From: Candidatus Mycalebacterium zealandia
GTDB lineage: Bacteria; Desulfobacterota_D; UBA1144; Nemesobacterales; Mycalebacteriaceae
Assembly (NCBI GenBank): GCA_014075295.1
Contig: CP046180.1
Span: 310,001-374,000, forward strand
Length of the DNA stretch: 64,000 nucleotides
Direction: 5' to 3'
Below the pieces are notes generated by a model. The model was not told the DNA's origin. It worked only from the letters and a program-made list of their open reading frames with translations, and did not search any database. Shown here piece by piece: positions 62,888 through 64,000 of the stretch (positions within the stretch are counted from its first letter, which is position 1; each line of letters opens with the position of its first letter). The translations under genes and the position numbers were made by a program.

Positions 62888-63934
62888 ATGAAAGCGGTTA
62901 TCTACAACAAACCCGGCGATGTAAGTGTGGAGAAGATTGCCGACCCGAAAATTCAGGATGAGCGCGATGTCATTCTCCGCGTAACAAAAAGTGCAGTCTG
63001 CGGTTCAGATCTGCATTTTTATCGCGGAATTGTTCCGATGGACGAGGGGTTTGTGGTCGGTCATGAATTTATGGGAGTAATTGAAGAAGTTGGGAAGGGC
63101 GCGCGCGGCTTGAAAAAAGGCGACAGGGTTGTCGCTCCCTTCTGGGTGAGTTGCGGTTCATGCGTTCACTGCAAAAACGGATTGCCTACTTCTTGCGGCG
63201 GCGGTGGCGGATGTTTCGGTTTCGGGGAAGGGTTTGGCGGCTACGGCGGCGGGCAGGCTGAGTTTGTCAGGGTCGCTCTTGCCGACACAACGCTTGAAAA
63301 GGTTCCAGAAAAGATTGAGGACGAGAAACTACTTTTTCTCGGAGATGTGTTTTCAACTTCTTATTACTGCGCCGAACTCGCGGACATTAAGCCGGGGCAA
63401 ACGGTTGTGATTTACGGGGACGGGCCGCTCGGACTTCTTGCCGTGCCTTCGGCGCGGCTTTTTGGCGCGGCGGAAATTATAGTGGTGGGGCATCACAAAT
63501 ACCGGCTTGATATGGCGAAAAAAGCCGGCGCGGACACCGTGATTAACTCCTCAAAAGAGGATGCGACCGAAAGAATAATGGACATTACCGGAGGGGTTGG
63601 CGCCGATGCGGCTCTTGAATGCATCGGCTCTCAGGACGCTTTGCTTGATACATTCAAAGTAACCCGCCCGGGCGGAGTGATTTCTTTCATCGGACTTTTT
63701 CTTGAGCCCGTGCCCGTGCCTATGCTGGATTTTTACCTGAAAAACTTCACTCTTCGCGGCGGCGTGTGCCCCGCGAAAAACTACATAACGAAACTGCTTC
63801 CGCTTGTTGAGAATGGAACGGTTGACCCGTCTTTCATAATCACGCACGACCTTCCCCTTGCGGACACGCCAAAGGGGTATGAAATTATGGATAAACGGAC
63901 GGACAATGCGGTCAAAGTCGTTTTGACGCCTTAA
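62888..63934 (+). CDS. Zinc-dependent alcohol dehydrogenase
   Basis: A 348-residue medium-chain dehydrogenase. Catalytic zinc motifs are CGSDLHFYRG and GHEFMGVIEEVG. The structural zinc loop CGSCVHCKNGLPTSC is followed by an unusual glycine-rich run (GGGGGCFGFGEGFGGYGGG, about 104-122). NAD(P) binding is VVIYGDGPLGLLAV. The substrate is unknown, perhaps a polyol or formaldehyde conjugate. AAGGAGG precedes ATG 62888. Its 3' end is convergent with the next gene, six bases away. Confidence 0.9.
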   Translation: MKAVIYNKPGDVSVEKIADPKIQDERDVILRVTKSAVCGSDLHFYRGIVPMDEGFVVGHEFMGVIEEVGKGARGLKKGDRVVAPFWVSCGSCVHCKNGLPTSCGGGGGCFGFGEGFGGYGGGQAEFVRVALADTTLEKVPEKIEDEKLLFLGDVFSTSYYCAELADIKPGQTVVIYGDGPLGLLAVPSARLFGAAEIIVVGHHKYRLDMAKKAGADTVINSSKEDATERIMDITGGVGADAALECIGSQDALLDTFKVTRPGGVISFIGLFLEPVPVPMLDFYLKNFTLRGGVCPAKNYITKLLPLVENGTVDPSFIITHDLPLADTPKGYEIMDKRTDNAVKVVLTP

Positions 63935-63940
63935 GAGTTT

Positions 63941-64000
63941 TTATCCGTTGTCATATTTACCCTCATAAATTCCCAAAGCCGCGTCCAGAATTTTGTGTCC
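63941..64000 (-). CDS. C-terminal end of a minus-strand gene (start outside window)
   Basis: An open minus-strand frame enters at the right edge and stops at TAA (63943-63941). It encodes GHKILDAALGIYEGKYDNG. Nineteen residues are too few to name a family. It is convergent with the alcohol dehydrogenase, which supports its being a true gene end. Confidence 0.5.
   Translation of the reverse strand, partial: GHKILDAALGIYEGKYDNG

Overview
The window is a gene-dense chromosomal segment from a Gram-negative bacterium of roughly even base composition. It carries one tRNA, no rRNA, and no recognisable integrase or transposase. Many genes overlap by 1-15 bases. Housekeeping clusters (rpsF-rpsR-rplI, prs-rplY-pth, groES-groEL, prmC-murA-hisG-ftsY-ribD-nadD-rsfS) sit beside monothiol glutaredoxin and BolA, a Thi4-type thiazole synthase, a membrane pyrophosphatase and an F420:NADP reductase-like gene. 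I cannot place it confidently in a phylum. The mix suggests a proteobacterium-like or deep-branching uncultured lineage known from metagenomes.

Layout. 1-3.3 kb: tail of a DUF924 gene, a frameshifted small membrane protein, ruvX, an alpha/beta hydrolase, DoxX, grxD, bolA and a CBS-domain protein. 3.3-12 kb: a tightly overlapping cobalamin run (cbiA, cobD, cobQ, cobW, cobN). 12-19.6 kb: a partly decayed surface-glycan region with a sugar dehydrogenase, an aminotransferase, a broken radical SAM gene, a broken convergent membrane-protein gene, a GtrB-like glycosyltransferase, an epimerase, a GNAT enzyme and a GtrA domain fused to a large polytopic membrane protein. 19.6-25.7 kb: tRNA-Leu, groESL, a dicarboxylate symporter, an MscS channel and argH. 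25.6-32.2 kb: a minus-strand run from prmC to rsfS. 32.3-37.5 kb: yggS-proC-yggT-yggU, a frameshifted hydrolase, npdG-like, YjbQ and an M42 peptidase.

37.5-42.7 kb is a visibly AT-rich defence island: a DNA methyltransferase, a TdeIII-like restriction enzyme and, convergent to them, an 863-residue TIR-STAND NTPase. 42.7-47.6 kb holds an unrecognised 437-residue protein, an acyl-CoA synthetase, a methyltransferase, a RidA protein and an uncharacterised protein with paired C-terminal cysteines. 47.6-54.4 kb is a minus-strand block: thi4 after rpsF-rpsR-rplI, and hppA after prs-rplY-pth. 54.5-57.7 kb holds a small membrane protein, a MenB/BadI-like crotonase, an aldehyde dehydrogenase and a GFA-family protein. 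57.8-63.9 kb holds bioB-bioA, ppk2, a Nudix gene, bioF and a zinc alcohol dehydrogenase, then the end of a minus-strand gene.

Four genes are broken by single-base indels in homopolymer runs (T7 at 327, A7 at 13116, T5 at 15663, A4 at 34542). Two more (rsfS, bioB) seem to lack a normal start codon exactly where one is expected. Sequencing or assembly error must be excluded before any of these is treated as biology. The strongest biological leads are the TIR-STAND protein beside the restriction-modification pair, the GtrA fusion beside a GtrB-like enzyme, the hairpin in the prs leader, and a bacterial Thi4 with a cysteine at the sulfur-donor position.
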